This document shows, one piece after another, positions 32,350-33,181 of a DNA stretch of 33,181 nt; within the stretch, counting starts at the first letter, position 1, and each line of letters opens with the position of its first letter. The notes below the pieces were generated by a model. It worked only from the letters and a program-made list of their open reading frames with translations. It was not told where the DNA came from and ran no database searches. A program made the translations under genes and the position numbers. This stretch comes from Oehlia diaphana (lineage: Eukaryota > Glomeromycota > Glomeromycetes > Glomerales > Glomeraceae): the NCBI GenBank assembly GCA_003833135.1, contig QZLH01000120.1, positions 14,355-47,535 on the forward strand. The letters run 5' to 3'.

Positions 32350-32875
32350 GAATTTAAATACAGCATAATATTCTGTAAGTTTACAGATTTTTGTAAAATT
32401 ATGTACATTTACAGCATAATGTTCTGTAGATTTATGGATTTCTGTAATGATTGAAATATTCTGTAATAATACATAATCGTAAATGTTCTGAAGCATTACG
32501 ATCAAAATATTCTGTAGAATTACAATATCAAAATTGTTTCGAAGCATTATGATCAAAATATTCTATAGAATTACGATATCGTAAATGTTCTGAAGCATTA
32601 TAGTTAAAATATTTTCGTAAATGTTCTAAAGCATTACGGTTAAAATATTCTGTAGAATTATGATATCAAAATTATTCTAAAGAATTACGGTCAAAATATT
32701 CTGTAGAATTACGATATCAAAATTGTTCTGAAGTATTACAATCAAAATATTCCGTAGAATTATGATATCAAAATTATTCTAAAATATTACGATTGAAATA
32801 TTTCATAATAATACGTAATCGTAAATGTTTTGAAGCATTACGATCAAAATATTCTGTAATAATACATGATCATTA
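32350..32875. repeat. 51-bp minisatellite, about ten copies
   Basis: The word ATTCTGTAGAAT and its variants start at 32509, 32560, 32647, 32698, 32749, 32800 and 32851. These are steps of 51 apart from one step of 87, where copies are deleted. Upstream, CAGCATAAT at 32361 and 32412 keeps the same 51-base step. Each unit is itself two related halves of about 25-26 bases, ATTCTGTAGAATTACGATAT plus CAAAAT, and TGTTCTGAAGCATTACGATC plus AAAAT. Because 51 is a multiple of three, the minus strand shows a 17-residue repeating frame (ILQNILIVMLQNI), but stops and the lack of a start outside the repeat argue against coding. Confidence 0.9.
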
Positions 32876-32882
32876 AGGTTGC

Positions 32883-33031
32883 TTGCTGAAACTAGAAGGT
32901 TTCAGCAGAATGGCATACGCGAAACTGCCAAAACTAGTTTCGCAAAATCATCAAAAAATGCTGAAACTGCAAAACCTATCAAAATCGTAAAACTGCCGTA
33001 ACTTGCTAAAACTGTTTCGGCATTTCAGCAA
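32883..33031. mobile_element. MITE-like element with TTGCTGAAA terminal inverted repeats
   Basis: The outer ends are TTGCTGAAA (32883-32891) and TTTCAGCAA (33023-33031). Inside, TGCTGAAAC-loop-GTTTCAGCA forms a hairpin at 32884-32907, and GAAACTGC or GCTGAAACTGC words recur (near 32930 and 32969). The 149-bp block is less AT-rich than its surroundings. No target duplication is clear, so it may be a decayed element or a simple repeat cluster. Confidence 0.5.
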
Positions 33032-33181
33032 TACTTTCTATATGATTTAATTAGAGTTTCAGCATTTAAACAATTTATAAGAATAAAGACAATATGATTT
33101 TTTATATGTAAATATTTATTTTATAATATTTAATATTAAACTAATAAAATATACGATTAAAAATATAATAAAAATTAAAAT

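Noticed and set aside
32350..32875. CRISPR-like array
   Set aside because: Units are contiguous 51-bp tandem copies without unique spacers, and the window is clearly fungal nuclear DNA.

Overview
The window looks like nuclear DNA of an arbuscular-mycorrhizal fungus (Glomeromycotina, most likely Rhizophagus). This is an inference from three things. The DNA is very AT-rich with long A and T runs. Its genes have many short GT..AG introns of about 70-120 nt. It also carries an F-box/leucine-rich protein of the type expanded in that group, and transposon debris. Nothing bacterial, organellar or viral was seen, and no tRNA, rRNA or CRISPR array.

Layout. 1-2129: low-complexity DNA with a possible F-box relic. 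2130-3759 (+): a two-exon F-box/LRR protein. 3760-5334: TA microsatellites and a pogo-like MITE. 5335-8979 (+): a 15-exon MED1 gene (Mediator middle module) with a MITE in intron 11. 9056-15534: a transposon graveyard with a Helitron Rep/Pif1 relic, a foldback hairpin, a 267-bp tandem duplication and one end of a pogo/Tigger-like element. 15535-16038 (-): an orphan ORF. 16431-17574 (-): a four-exon orphan gene, divergent from FCF1 (18597-19670, +), the PIN-domain rRNA-processing factor. FCF1 converges on an MBP1/Swi4-type APSES-ankyrin cell-cycle regulator (20204-22805, -). After a 3.5-kb gap lies a small winged-helix gene (26286-27218, +), convergent with an MBIP-like coiled-coil gene (27825-30089, -). 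The remaining 3 kb is AT-rich repeat DNA: a 40-bp tandem repeat, a pair of palindromes, a 51-bp minisatellite and a MITE-like element.

The intact genes are informational: Mediator, ribosome biogenesis, G1/S transcription, and a possible chromatin-adaptor pair. They do not form an operon-like system. Exon joins were read by hand using frame continuity, GT/AG sites and family similarity. They are best guesses, but they give uninterrupted proteins of about 503, 717, 312, 195, 686, 209 and 570 residues. I found no convincing new multi-gene system. The most novel items are two unrecognised proteins, several undescribed small repeat families, and possible shared regulatory motifs near FCF1 and MBP1.
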